DNA from: an uncultured Collinsella sp.
GTDB taxonomy: Bacteria > Actinomycetota > Coriobacteriia > Coriobacteriales > Coriobacteriaceae
Length of the DNA: 64,000 nucleotides
Assembly: GCA_900544115.1 (NCBI GenBank)
Contig: UQTW01000008.1
Coordinates: 1-64,000, forward strand
Reading direction: 5' to 3'
Positions 16,193 through 24,278 of the stretch are shown here, one piece after another. Below the pieces are notes generated by a model. That model searched no databases. It was not told where the DNA came from and saw only the letters and a list, made by a program, of their open reading frames with translations. Numbering within the stretch: position 1 is the first letter of the stretch; the number at the start of each line of letters is the position of its first letter. The translations under genes and the position numbers were made by a program.

Positions 16193-19100
16193 CTAGGCCC
16201 GCGGTACGATCGGGCGGTTAACTTTGGCTAGCATATCAGAAGCGCACGAATCGAGCGCCCAACTCCGGAAAGCCGAGAACTCCATGCGCGAACGCAACCC
16301 CTCCAAATAGCGAATTGACCTGCTCAATTGCACACGGCCGGGGTTTTCGGCCATCGCGATGCGACGGGTGTCGTCAAACCCCGAAACGCGACAGAAACCA
16401 AGCTCTTCGAAGATTCCCAGGCCACTCTCCACCGAGCGCTCGTCGACCGGCGTGCGAGCATCGATGGCAAGGCACATCTGCGCGATGTCGATATCGCTCG
16501 CGCTAAAGGAATCGTCCCCGGTCTTGCCGCGGTTGGAGCGCCACATGGTTTGCAGCGCGCGATAGAGCGTGACGAGCTCGTCGCGCTCGGGCGCATAGCA
16601 GTCGAGTAGGCGCTCGTTAATGCGGGCGTCGCGCGACGAATAGAGCAGGTGGATCACGGCGGGCTGGCCATCGCGACCGGCGCGGCCGCTCATCTGGTTA
16701 AACTCAATCGCGCCAAACGGCATGTGGTAGAGCACGACATGGCGAATATCGGGAAGGTTGACGCCCTCGCCAAAGGCAGAGGTCGAGACGATGCAGCTGA
16801 GGCATCCGTCACGAAACGCCTCCTCTACGCGATGGCGGTCGGTGCGCGTAAGGCCCGCGTTGTAAAAGGCGATATGCGACGCGTAGTCGGGAACGCGTTT
16901 GCGTAGCGTCTTGGCAAGCGCCACGGACTGATCACGCGAGTTAACGTAGATGACGGTCTTCTCCCCCGTCGCGACGATGGACACCAGGCGGTTTTCGCGG
17001 CTCGCAAGATCGCGGTCGTCCTCGAGCCGCAAGTTCTCGCGCACGGTCTCGTCGACCACCGTACGGGTAATCGGCAACACGCGGGCAAGCTCCGCCACGA
17101 CCGGAGCCGTCGCGGTGGCCGTCGCCGCCATAACGACCGGATCGCCCAGGGCCTTGAGGATGTCGGGCATGTCGAGGTATGCGCTACGGTCGCCGCCCTT
17201 GGCAAGACCGGCATGATGCGCCTCGTCGATAACGACAAACCCGATACGACCCGAGCGAGCAAAGCGGTCTCGGTGAATAGACAGGAACTCCGGCGTCGTG
17301 AGCACGATGCCGGTGCGGCCCGAAGCCAGGCCGGCAAACACGTCATCGCGCGCTGCCTCCACGGTCTCGCCGGTCAACACGCCCACGCCAATGCCGAGCG
17401 CAGCCATCGTCGATGAAAGATGATAGGCCTGGTCGGCAACGAGCGCGCGCAGCGGATAGACAAAGATGCTCGCGCGACCGCGAAGGACCGCCTCGCGTGC
17501 GGCGTGCACGTGGAAAATCAGAGACTTACCACGTCCCGTCCCCATAACGGCCAAAACGCTCTGGTGGTCGGCGAGCGCGTCGAGTGCCTCGACCTGCGCG
17601 CGATGTGGCTGGTTCGAGCCGATAAAGCTATGGATAAGCGAGCGCGTGAGCTCGGTATAAGAAAGCTGGGCGAGCGTCTCGCGTTTACGCGACTCCAGGC
17701 GCGGGCCTAAGTCCGCCGGTTGCACGCCGCGACGAAGCTCGCACGCCGGATCGTCGATATTGGGCGCCGTGGTATCACGCACCAAGACATCCTTGATCAT
17801 GAGCTTGGGCTTCACGCGTCCCTGCCAATGCTCGGCCACGGCCTCGAATACCAAGTCGACGGCGCTGTCGCAATTGATGAGCCTATCGATCTGCGGCACG
17901 CGGAACATGATGGCCGGCACACTCGCGGCGCCATCAGTCGCCACAAAGCGCATGTGCTCGCCGGTTTTGCCCACCACGGCGCGATCGCACATCGTCACGC
18001 CCTCGGCCGCCAACAGCGGCACCTTATTGCCCTGGCCAAACGGCTCAAGACGAGAAATCTGCTCGATAGTCTCGATATTTAGCTCGGAGAGGTCAACGGT
18101 GGCGGCAACCTCGTCAGTGTCCTCAAAGTCATCGGCGGGAAGCTCCGATAGCACGGCCGAAAGGCGACGACGGAACTCGTCGAGCTTGGACGCCTCGATG
18201 GTCACGCCCACCGCACCCGCATGCCCGCCGCGGCGAATCAGCAGATCCGAGCAGCGCTCTACGGCATCGAACAGGTTGACCTTGCCCACCGAGCGGCCCG
18301 ATCCGCGTGCAACGCCGTCCTCGATCGAAAAGAGCAGCGCCGGCACGTGATAACGGTTGGTCAGACGGCTCGCTACGATACCCTTGACGCCCTCGTGCCA
18401 GCCCTCGCCACCCACGACGATTGCGCGACCGCCATCATAAGTCTCCTCGACCTTTGCCATGGCGTCGCGTGTGAGCTCCGCTTCGATCTCGCGGCGCTGA
18501 CGGTTGATCTCCTCGAGCTCGGCCGCCAGCGCGCTTGCCTCGATAGGATCGCGGGCAAGCAGCAGGTCGAGCGCCAGCTTGGGATCGGCCATGCGACCGG
18601 CGGCGTTCAAGCGGGGAATGAGCGAAAACGACAGGCCATCGGCCGTAATGCTAGAGAGGTCGGCCTTGGCGAGCGCTGCCAGCGCGATGTAGCCGGGACG
18701 AGCCGTCACGCGCATCTGCTGGATGCCCTCGGCGACCAACGCGCGGTTCTCGGGCGTGAGCGGCATCATGTCGGACACGGTGCCCAGCGCCGCGACCTCT
18801 ATCAGCGAACGCCAATACGACGGCTTGCCCAAACGCTCGCCCAGAACCTGCACCAGCTTGAGTGCCACGCCGGCACCGGCAAGCTCACGCGAGGGACCCT
18901 CGTCCTCGAGCTTGGGGTCGGTCAAGGGCACGCCCTGCGGCACCTGGTCGGAGGGCTCGTGATGGTCCGTGACCACCAAATCGATCCCCAGGCTCTCCAG
19001 ATAGGAAACCTCTTCCTTGGCGGCAATACCGTTATCGACGGTCACAATCAGGTTGGGTTGGGCGAGCTCGTTGACGCGGTCGAGCGCCGCACGCGACAGG

Positions 19101-19480
19101 CCGTAGCCCTCGTCAAAGCGATGCGGGATAAACGGCGTGACGTTGGCGCCAAACGAACGTAGCGCCTCGGTCAACAGACAAGTCGACGTAATGCCGTCGA
19201 CGTCAAAATCGCCAAAGACGGCGATGCGCTCGTGGCTGTGAATAGCACGCTCAACGCGGTCGGCGACGACCGCCATGCCCGGAATAACGAGCGGGTCCGC
19301 CCAGTCGCGATCGAGCGAAGGCGTCAAAAACAGTTGGCCTTCTTCGATGGATGTAATGCCGTGCGCGACCATAATGCGCGCCACCAGCCCGGGTATGCCC
19401 AAGCCAGCCGAAAGCTCCTTTTCGAGCTCGGGGTTTTGCCGAGCGACCGCCCAGCGATGCGTCGTCTTAAGCGATGACAT
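16193..19480 (-). CDS. recJ: RecJ exonuclease fused to a RecQ-like helicase
   Basis: 1095-residue fusion. Residues 1-575 are RecJ: DHH motifs FGDFDVDG (89-96), VTVDNG (146-151) and VTDHHEP (170-176), GTVSDMMPL, then DHHA1 with RRGGHAGAVG (416-425) and the C-terminal OB part. Residues 620-1000 form an SF2 helicase: Walker A GTGRGKS (647-653), DEAH in VIDEAHHA, and motif VI MSGRAGRDGQ, as in RecQ. A short C-terminal tail follows. One chain thus joins 5'-3' single-strand exonuclease and unwinding, normally separate RecJ and RecQ. The ATG at 19480 after GGGGTGG is preferred over a GTG at 19525. It heads recJ-rel-MBL. Confidence 0.9.
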   Translation of the reverse strand: MSSLKTTHRWAVARQNPELEKELSAGLGIPGLVARIMVAHGITSIEEGQLFLTPSLDRDWADPLVIPGMAVVADRVERAIHSHERIAVFGDFDVDGITSTCLLTEALRSFGANVTPFIPHRFDEGYGLSRAALDRVNELAQPNLIVTVDNGIAAKEEVSYLESLGIDLVVTDHHEPSDQVPQGVPLTDPKLEDEGPSRELAGAGVALKLVQVLGERLGKPSYWRSLIEVAALGTVSDMMPLTPENRALVAEGIQQMRVTARPGYIALAALAKADLSSITADGLSFSLIPRLNAAGRMADPKLALDLLLARDPIEASALAAELEEINRQRREIEAELTRDAMAKVEETYDGGRAIVVGGEGWHEGVKGIVASRLTNRYHVPALLFSIEDGVARGSGRSVGKVNLFDAVERCSDLLIRRGGHAGAVGVTIEASKLDEFRRRLSAVLSELPADDFEDTDEVAATVDLSELNIETIEQISRLEPFGQGNKVPLLAAEGVTMCDRAVVGKTGEHMRFVATDGAASVPAIMFRVPQIDRLINCDSAVDLVFEAVAEHWQGRVKPKLMIKDVLVRDTTAPNIDDPACELRRGVQPADLGPRLESRKRETLAQLSYTELTRSLIHSFIGSNQPHRAQVEALDALADHQSVLAVMGTGRGKSLIFHVHAAREAVLRGRASIFVYPLRALVADQAYHLSSTMAALGIGVGVLTGETVEAARDDVFAGLASGRTGIVLTTPEFLSIHRDRFARSGRIGFVVIDEAHHAGLAKGGDRSAYLDMPDILKALGDPVVMAATATATAPVVAELARVLPITRTVVDETVRENLRLEDDRDLASRENRLVSIVATGEKTVIYVNSRDQSVALAKTLRKRVPDYASHIAFYNAGLTRTDRHRVEEAFRDGCLSCIVSTSAFGEGVNLPDIRHVVLYHMPFGAIEFNQMSGRAGRDGQPAVIHLLYSSRDARINERLLDCYAPERDELVTLYRALQTMWRSNRGKTGDDSFSASDIDIAQMCLAIDARTPVDERSVESGLGIFEELGFCRVSGFDDTRRIAMAENPGRVQLSRSIRYLEGLRSRMEFSAFRSWALDSCASDMLAKVNRPIVPRA

Positions 19481-19588
19481 AGGCGCCCACCCCCGATAGG
19501 GGCAGGTCGCCGCGATACCTCTCACGGTTCATAGCGATGAGTCCTCTGTGTATGCCCGCTTCGGCAGGCAGATCTGTTGAACGGATTT

Positions 19589-19594
19589 ATTATA
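19589..19594 (-). promoter_or_regulatory. Candidate -10 box for the recJ-rel operon
   Basis: A perfect minus-strand TATAAT lies about 110 nt upstream of the recJ start. No convincing -35 partner is seen, so confidence is limited. The remaining 19481-19756 sequence must also hold the divergent promoter of the BASS transporter, which I could not locate. Confidence 0.4.
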
Positions 19595-19756
19595 CCGTGC
19601 AGAGCAGACGCAAATCGCCGCAGCACGCCGCGGTTTCGGTAAACGATGCCGGTAATAGCCTCGAAATATTCGAGCGTTTCTGACGCACGGACGCATGCGA
19701 GCGTCTAGCATATCCATTCAAAACGGATTCACGGGCAAAGGGAGTCACAAGCGCAT

Positions 19757-20755
19757 ATGAAGCAATGGGTTGGACTGGGCAAGTTTCTCGCGGGGCACAT
19801 GCAGGTCATCGTTCCGATTTGCGTGGCGCTCGGCGTGCTCTTTCCCCAACAGATTGGCGTACTCAAGCCCATCGTTCCCACCCTGTTTGCCTTTATGACG
19901 TTTCAGGGTGCGCTCAGCAACACCTTTCACCAGGTAACCGAGGTGTTCCGCCGTCCGCTGCACCTGGTCTTGGCGTTACTCGTCTCGGCGGTGCTTATCC
20001 CTATCGCAGCCTATGCCATGGGATCGTTATTCTTTGGCTCCAACCCCAACCTTGTCTGCGGCATCGTGCTCGAGTACAGCGTACCCGTGGCAGTCACCGC
20101 CTTTATGTGGATCAGTATGTTCGGCGGCAACGGCCCGCTCGCGCTCACCATCATCCTGACGTCCTCGGTCATCTCGCCCGTCACGATTCCGCTCACGCTT
20201 AAGCTCCTGCTGGGTGCCACCGTTGCAATCGATGTTACGGGCATGATGCAGAACATGGCCTTTATGATCGCCATCCCCGCCGTGCTCGGCATCGTGATCA
20301 ACGAGTTCACGCGCGGATGGGGACACGAGAAACTCTCCCCCGCGCTTTCGCCCGCCTGCAAGTTTATGATGATGGGTGTCATCGCCTCCAACTCCACCGC
20401 CATGAGCGAGTACGTGCTACACATGAATGCGGTGCGCCTGGAAGTTGCCCTCTTTATTTTGACCTTCGCCATCAGCGGCTTTGTCGTCGGCATTCTGGTC
20501 GCCCGCGCGTTGCACCTGCCGTATAGCGAGACGACCACCATGTGCTTTACCTGCGGCATGCGCAATATCTCTTCGGGCGCCGTCATCGCCACGCAGTATT
20601 TTCCCGGCGAGGTCGTGTTTCCCGTCATGTGCGGAACGCTGTTTCAGCAGGTGCTCGCCTCGGTTATCGGACATCTCTTTGAGCGACTGACCGGCGAGGA
20701 GCGCGCCAAACAGCGCAAGCGGGTCAAGGCTGGGCGCGACGCGATGGCACGCTAG
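19757..20755 (+). CDS. Bile acid:sodium symporter (BASS) family protein
   Basis: 332-residue polytopic membrane protein with about nine to ten helices, resembling the BASS/SBF transporters. Landmarks are FMTFQGALSN in the third helix, LEYSVPVAVTAFMWISMFGGNG and CGMRNISSGAVIATQYFPGE, the family's conserved crossover segment. Substrates of bacterial BASS proteins range from bile acids to pantoate and other organic anions. In a gut bacterium bile acids are conceivable but unproven. It stands alone on the plus strand, divergent from recJ. Confidence 0.8.
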   Translation: MKQWVGLGKFLAGHMQVIVPICVALGVLFPQQIGVLKPIVPTLFAFMTFQGALSNTFHQVTEVFRRPLHLVLALLVSAVLIPIAAYAMGSLFFGSNPNLVCGIVLEYSVPVAVTAFMWISMFGGNGPLALTIILTSSVISPVTIPLTLKLLLGATVAIDVTGMMQNMAFMIAIPAVLGIVINEFTRGWGHEKLSPALSPACKFMMMGVIASNSTAMSEYVLHMNAVRLEVALFILTFAISGFVVGILVARALHLPYSETTTMCFTCGMRNISSGAVIATQYFPGEVVFPVMCGTLFQQVLASVIGHLFERLTGEERAKQRKRVKAGRDAMAR

Positions 20756-20785
20756 GCAGCACAATTTTCGCAGGCGCTCGCCTTG

Positions 20786-21583
20786 CTATACGAGCGTTTC
20801 CAGATGCGCGCGTAGGCGCTCAGCATCGATATAGAGCGTGGTCTCGGCATTAACCTGGGCCAGACGATAACCGACAAAGTAGGGCGAAACCACCCAACGT
20901 GGCAGCGCCTTGGCAATGGTCCGGCCGTCCATGTGGTAGAAGAACAAGTTGTACGACTCTGCGCGACCACCGTGGTGCTCGTTCAGGATATAGCGAAGAG
21001 CCACCTGGATTGCGTCGGCAAACAGGTCAGCTTCGGCCAGGTCGCGGGCGTCTTCGCTGGCGGCGATTCCCTGTGGAGCCGAGACGTTGACCTCAAAGAA
21101 TCCCATGATCGGCTCGGTTGAGATGTTGACCGAGATTCTCCCCTGCCGCTAGACATTGATGCCTTCGAAATTGGCGGAAGTCAGCGAAGCATAGCCGTCT
21201 TCCTGCTCCAAACCCACAATCTGCATGTGCGGATGAACGAGACTACCGCCCGAAAGTGGGCCCTTGTTCTTGTACATGAGAACGCTGCGATACTGTCGGG
21301 AGTCAATCATCCGCTGCCAGCAATCCAGAGCAAACCGCATAACATGATGCAGCTCGTCCGGTGCATAGGTCACCAGGTCGGCATCGTGATCGGCCGACTC
21401 GATCAGCACGGTTTGACGGGTGGCGCGCAGGGTCTTGAACTTATTCTCGAGCCAGATGCAGTCACCGTCGCGCCGGATGATATTGGCGAGTTCCTCGGTA
21501 TCGCAAAAGGGGCACGCGGTGCCGGGACGACGGTTGTCGTCGGGCTTACCGTTCGCCTGCTGAACATCGAATACCAGCGCCAC
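20786..21583 (-). pseudogene. DUF4931/GalT-like (HIT superfamily) protein split by an in-frame stop
   Basis: Two minus-strand frames (21149-21583, 144 residues; 20786-21106, 106 residues) lie in the same reading frame, separated only by one TAG at 21149-21151 and 14 sense codons (RQGRISVNISTEPI before MGFFEV). The N-terminal part has a CPFCD zinc motif and GGSLVHPHMQIVG, the HxHxQ nucleotide-transferase motif of galactose-1-phosphate uridylyltransferase relatives. The C-terminal part continues the fold. A single nonsense change (for example TGG or CAG to TAG) explains the split. Translation starts at GTG 21583, behind GGAGGT and 3 bp after cutC, so it is the second gene of that operon. Confidence 0.75.
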
Positions 21584-21586
21584 GGG

Positions 21587-22264
21587 CTATACCTCCAGCG
21601 GCACGATCTTGGTGCCATGGAGCTCGGAGACACCTAGTGCCGCCGCGACCGCGTCGCGATTTGCCGTAGTGATGCCGCCGCCGGGAAGGATGGTCAAAAG
21701 ATCGCCCGCATACTCGATTAAACGAGCCAGGTGATTGAAATTATCCTCGATCGACGTACCGGCCGCGCCGCCATGCGTGAGGATGCGCGTAACGCCGCAG
21801 TCGGCAAGTGTATCAATCGCATCGAGCTGAGCCTCGGGCGAGAGCTGGTCAAATGCCATGTGGAAGGTGATATCGATGGCCCCGCGCTTGCACTCCTCGG
21901 TCGCGCAGCCCGTAGCCATCACGAGGGCGCCGAGGGTGAGCTCGTCGAGCGCCCAGCCGCCGGCACAGGGCTTGCAGCAGCCAAAGACCAGGCCGTCAAC
22001 GCCGGCGCTCACGGCAAGACCCAAGTCCATCTCCATCATGCGCAGCTCGTCCTGGTTGTAGTGAAAGTCACCGCCACGCGGGCGAATCATGCACATCACT
22101 CGCGCGTCATGCTCGTGAGCATAGCTGACCGTAGTGCTGATAACGCCGGCCGAGGGCGTGGTACCACCGACGGCAAGGTTGTCGCACAACTCGATGCGCT
22201 TAGCACCGGCATCGATAGCCGCCGGCACACGCTCAAAGTTCTCGGCACAAAACTCGTACAGCAT
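21587..22264 (-). CDS. cutC: CutC family protein
   Basis: 225-residue TIM-barrel protein of the CutC family, named for copper homeostasis although its biochemical role is unclear. It has RIELCDNLAVGGTTPSAG near the N-terminus, VMIRPRGGDF-like sequence (here MCMIRPRGGDFHY), VFGCCKPCAGG, FHMAFDQ, ILTHGGAAG and LPGGGIT. A run of five G precedes the chosen ATG at 22264. An in-frame extension to 22303 is unlikely. It is co-transcribed with the broken HIT-superfamily gene. Confidence 0.88.
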   Translation of the reverse strand: MLYEFCAENFERVPAAIDAGAKRIELCDNLAVGGTTPSAGVISTTVSYAHEHDARVMCMIRPRGGDFHYNQDELRMMEMDLGLAVSAGVDGLVFGCCKPCAGGWALDELTLGALVMATGCATEECKRGAIDITFHMAFDQLSPEAQLDAIDTLADCGVTRILTHGGAAGTSIEDNFNHLARLIEYAGDLLTILPGGGITTANRDAVAAALGVSELHGTKIVPLEV

Positions 22265-22408
22265 AGATAGCCCCCAGGAGACATTTCGATTTCCACACGG
22301 CATTGTCGCACGTTAAATAGCAACCCGCACGATGGAACAAAACCTTGACAAGGAGTGTCCCAAAGTGCCGGCACATAAGGAACGTCCCCAGGTGCCACCT
22401 TGAGCGAT

Positions 22409-22443
22409 GGGTACTCATTTAAGTACGTCCCCAATGAGTACCC
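22409..22443. repeat. Inverted repeat in the cutC-padR gap
   Basis: GGGTACTCATT (22409-22419) and AATGAGTACCC (22433-22443) are perfect 11-bp complements around a 13-nt loop that contains ACGTCCCC. Nearby are the related pieces GTGTCCCAAAGTGCC, ACGTCCCCAGGTGCC and CAGGGGACAGACAG. The cluster resembles a worn palindromic (REP-like) repeat. No open frame crosses it convincingly. Confidence 0.55.
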
Positions 22444-22482
22444 GCAGGGGACAGACAGACCGGACTCCCTATACGACAACTG

Positions 22483-22512
22483 TTGACATCATATACTATG
22501 TGTCATATAGTA
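22483..22512 (+). promoter_or_regulatory. padR promoter with overlapping palindromic operator
   Basis: TTGACA (22483-22488), a 17-nt spacer and TATAGT (22506-22511) form a near-consensus sigma-70 promoter. The 19-nt palindrome TACTATGTGTCATATAGTA (22494-22512) covers the spacer and -10. A related arm, GTGTTACAC with GTATACTAC, follows downstream. AT-rich palindromes with this ATGTG/CAYAT core are typical of PadR-family operators, so autorepression is likely. Confidence 0.75.
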
Positions 22513-22548
22513 GGTGTTACACAGTATACTACGAAAGGAGGTGTGCGG

Positions 22549-22869
22549 ATGGAGGCACAGATGAAGCGCGGCTTCCTCGAGGCCTGCGTGCTCGCGGCCG
22601 TCTCGGGCGAGGAATCCTACGGCTATCAGATCGTGAAGGACGTGCCCGCGAGTATGGGGCTCACGGAATCCACGCTCTATCCGTTGCTCAAGCGCCTGGA
22701 GAAGGCGGGCTGCATCACCGCGCGCTCCGCCGAGCACAACGGGCGGCTGCGGAGGTACTACCGCATCACGGACGCCGGGCGCGAGCGTATCGCCGAGTTC
22801 CTCGCCGAATGGCCATCCGTGCAGGAGATCTACCGTTACGTGGAGGGGGCGCACCATGACGCGCGATGA
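22549..22869 (+). CDS. PadR family transcriptional regulator
   Basis: 106-residue winged-helix repressor. It has the PadR signature: LEACVLAAVSGEESYGYQIVKD, ESTLYPLLKRLEKAGCI and RRYYRITDAGRERIAEF. AAAGGAGGTG five bases before the ATG at 22549 fixes the start; an upstream in-frame extension overlaps the promoter and is rejected. Its gene overlaps the next by 14 nt, the classical PadR-DUF1700 pairing in which the repressor senses cell-envelope stress or drugs. The palindrome over its promoter suggests self-control. Confidence 0.93.
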   Translation: MEAQMKRGFLEACVLAAVSGEESYGYQIVKDVPASMGLTESTLYPLLKRLEKAGCITARSAEHNGRLRRYYRITDAGRERIAEFLAEWPSVQEIYRYVEGAHHDAR

Positions 22870-23488
22870 GTTCTTGAACCGGCTGGGCGAGCTTCTGGCC
22901 TGCCTGCCGGCAGATCAGGTAAAGGAAACGCAGGAGTTCTACGCGGAGGCCATCGCCGACCGTATGGAGGACGGCATGACGGAGGCCGAGGCTGTGGCCG
23001 CCATGGGCACGCCCGGTGAGGTCGCCGAGGCAACGCTCGACGAACTGCCCGCCGTGCCGCGCGCGATCGCGAGGACCAAGCGCAAGAGCACGGCACTTCT
23101 ATGGGCGCTCGCCATCGTGGGCTCTCCGGTATGGATTCCGCTGCTGCTCGCGTTCGTCGCCGTTGCCGCTGCAGTCTACATCTGTATTTGGGTTCTTGCG
23201 CTCTGCGTGTGGATCGTGGCCGCGGCATTCGGGGGCGCGGGCCTGGTAGGGCTCCTGTTCGCCGTGGACGGCATCATTATCGGGCATGTTCCGTACGTTT
23301 TGGCCTCGATGGGAATGGGATTCGCTTCCATCGGTGTGGCGCTCCTCACGGGAGCCGGCGCCTGGACGGCGTCCAAGCAGATCGCGCGCCTCTCTGCCCT
23401 TTGGGCGAAGAAAGCCGTTTCGCCCTTCTGGAAAGATCGAGGCAATAAGAGCCGCATGGGCGCTGAAGCGGCGCCGCTCACGGCATAG
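22856..23488 (+). CDS. DUF1700 domain membrane protein
   Basis: 210 residues. The N-terminal 70 are the cytosolic DUF1700/HAAS-type helical region (FLNRLGELLACLPADQVKETQEFY, EAEAVAAMGTPGEVAEATL). Three to four hydrophobic segments follow from about residue 78, then a basic tail. Such proteins pair with PadR repressors and DUF4097 proteins and are thought to take part in envelope-stress signalling. It overlaps padR and is followed 14 nt later by the DUF4097-like stub. Confidence 0.85.
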   Translation: MTRDEFLNRLGELLACLPADQVKETQEFYAEAIADRMEDGMTEAEAVAAMGTPGEVAEATLDELPAVPRAIARTKRKSTALLWALAIVGSPVWIPLLLAFVAVAAAVYICIWVLALCVWIVAAAFGGAGLVGLLFAVDGIIIGHVPYVLASMGMGFASIGVALLTGAGAWTASKQIARLSALWAKKAVSPFWKDRGNKSRMGAEAAPLTA

Positions 23489-23502
23489 GAAGGAGTGCAA
23501 AC

Positions 23503-23766
23503 ATGTCCAGCGTAAAAAAGATTTACCTTGCCGTAGCGGGTGGGCTTGTTGCCACGGGGCTCGTCCTGGCTGCTATCGGATTTGTGGCCTCCGGCTTTAA
23601 CCTCGCTGTGTTCAACACGCAGATCGACCTGCGCGATGACACCATCATTCTGGGTGGTGTTGAAATAGACGACCCGACAGGGCTTCCACTCATCGAGCAG
23701 CTTGCCGAGGTCGGCGAGATCCATATTGGATCTGCAACGACTGGTTCGTCTTCTCCTCGCAAATGA
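23503..23766 (+). pseudogene. Truncated DUF4097-like membrane protein
   Basis: 87 residues: an N-terminal membrane anchor (LAVAGGLVATGLVLAAIGFVASGF) and the first beta-strands (NTQIDLRDDTIILGGVEID), then GEIHIGSATTGSSSPRK and a stop. In PadR-DUF1700 operons the third gene usually encodes a protein of roughly 200 or more residues with a DUF4097 beta-repeat domain. That domain is missing here, and the sequence after the stop is unrelated mobile-element debris. The gene was probably cut by an insertion and rearrangement. A short functional protein cannot be excluded. Confidence 0.65.
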
Positions 23767-23990
23767 TCGAGCTCGTAGCAGCCGTCCCCCCCCCTTCGGG
23801 CGCACCACGACGGGCATGAGCACGCCGCGCTCGGAGCCTTTTTGCGAGACCTTCCGTCACGCTCTTCCTGCGTGGTGAACCGGTCATCGACCGACGAGAG
23901 GCCGATGGGAATCTCTCGACTTCGGGCCAATCCCGCCCACCGATCTGGTCTTCCTTCGTGATGCGCACATAAGCGAGCAGACACCGCGCA
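23767..23990 (-). pseudogene. ParB-like domain remnant (frameshifted)
   Basis: On the minus strand, REIPIGLSSVDDRFTTQEER is followed in another frame by VLMPVVVRPKG and, after a 9-base homopolymer (C9 on the plus strand, 23786-23794), by GGDGCYEL. Joined together these resemble the N-terminal ParB/Srx domain (IxxIxxR..., GVLxPVVVRP, GYELI). At least two frameshifts prevent translation. I read it as a relic of a plasmid or integrative-element partition gene. The match is by eye only. Confidence 0.35.
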
Positions 23991-24039
23991 GTGCTTCAGC
24001 GCGGCCGCACTTCCACGTCTATGACGGAGGTGCCCGGCG

Positions 24040-24225
24040 GCGTCTTGGCAATCCCCTTGTTTGCAGGCGTTAACGCGTGGGGATCGCCCACTCGGGGGTC
24101 GAGGCCGCCGAGGACGGCGGCGAACCTCGCGGTGTCATTCGACATCGCGAGGTTCCCGGACCATGACCACCTGGCCTCGTACCGCGGCATAGCCCCAAGG
24201 GTGAGGAGCTTCGGCACGTCGATCA
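24040..24225 (+). mobile_element. IS110-family transposase C-terminal remnant
   Basis: The plus-strand frame over 24111-24223 reads RTAANLAVSFDIARFPDHDH, then LASYRGIAPRVRSFGTSI. This is the Transposase_20 core of IS110 elements, where a TA.L...DI..F...LASY.G..P...SGTS pattern is diagnostic. The expected catalytic DEDD N-terminus and the element ends are absent, and upstream codons look scrambled (LAIPLF then unrelated residues). It is a decayed fragment between the truncated DUF4097 gene and livF. Confidence 0.7.
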
Positions 24226-24250
24226 GGGCGCCCGCGCAGCGTCGGCCGGT

Positions 24251-24272
24251 CCGCCGTTCGGCAGAACGGCGG
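24251..24272 (-). terminator. Hairpin downstream of livF
   Basis: Perfect 9-bp stem CCGCCGTTC/GAACGGCGG with a 4-nt loop, 7 bp beyond the livF stop. There is no T tract, so it is a probable but not certain end of the liv operon. Confidence 0.45.
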
Positions 24273-24278
24273 AAGTCC

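Noticed and set aside
21149..21151. Pyrrolysine or programmed readthrough at the in-frame TAG
   Set aside because: No pyl genes or recoding signals are visible. A simple nonsense mutation is the cheaper explanation.
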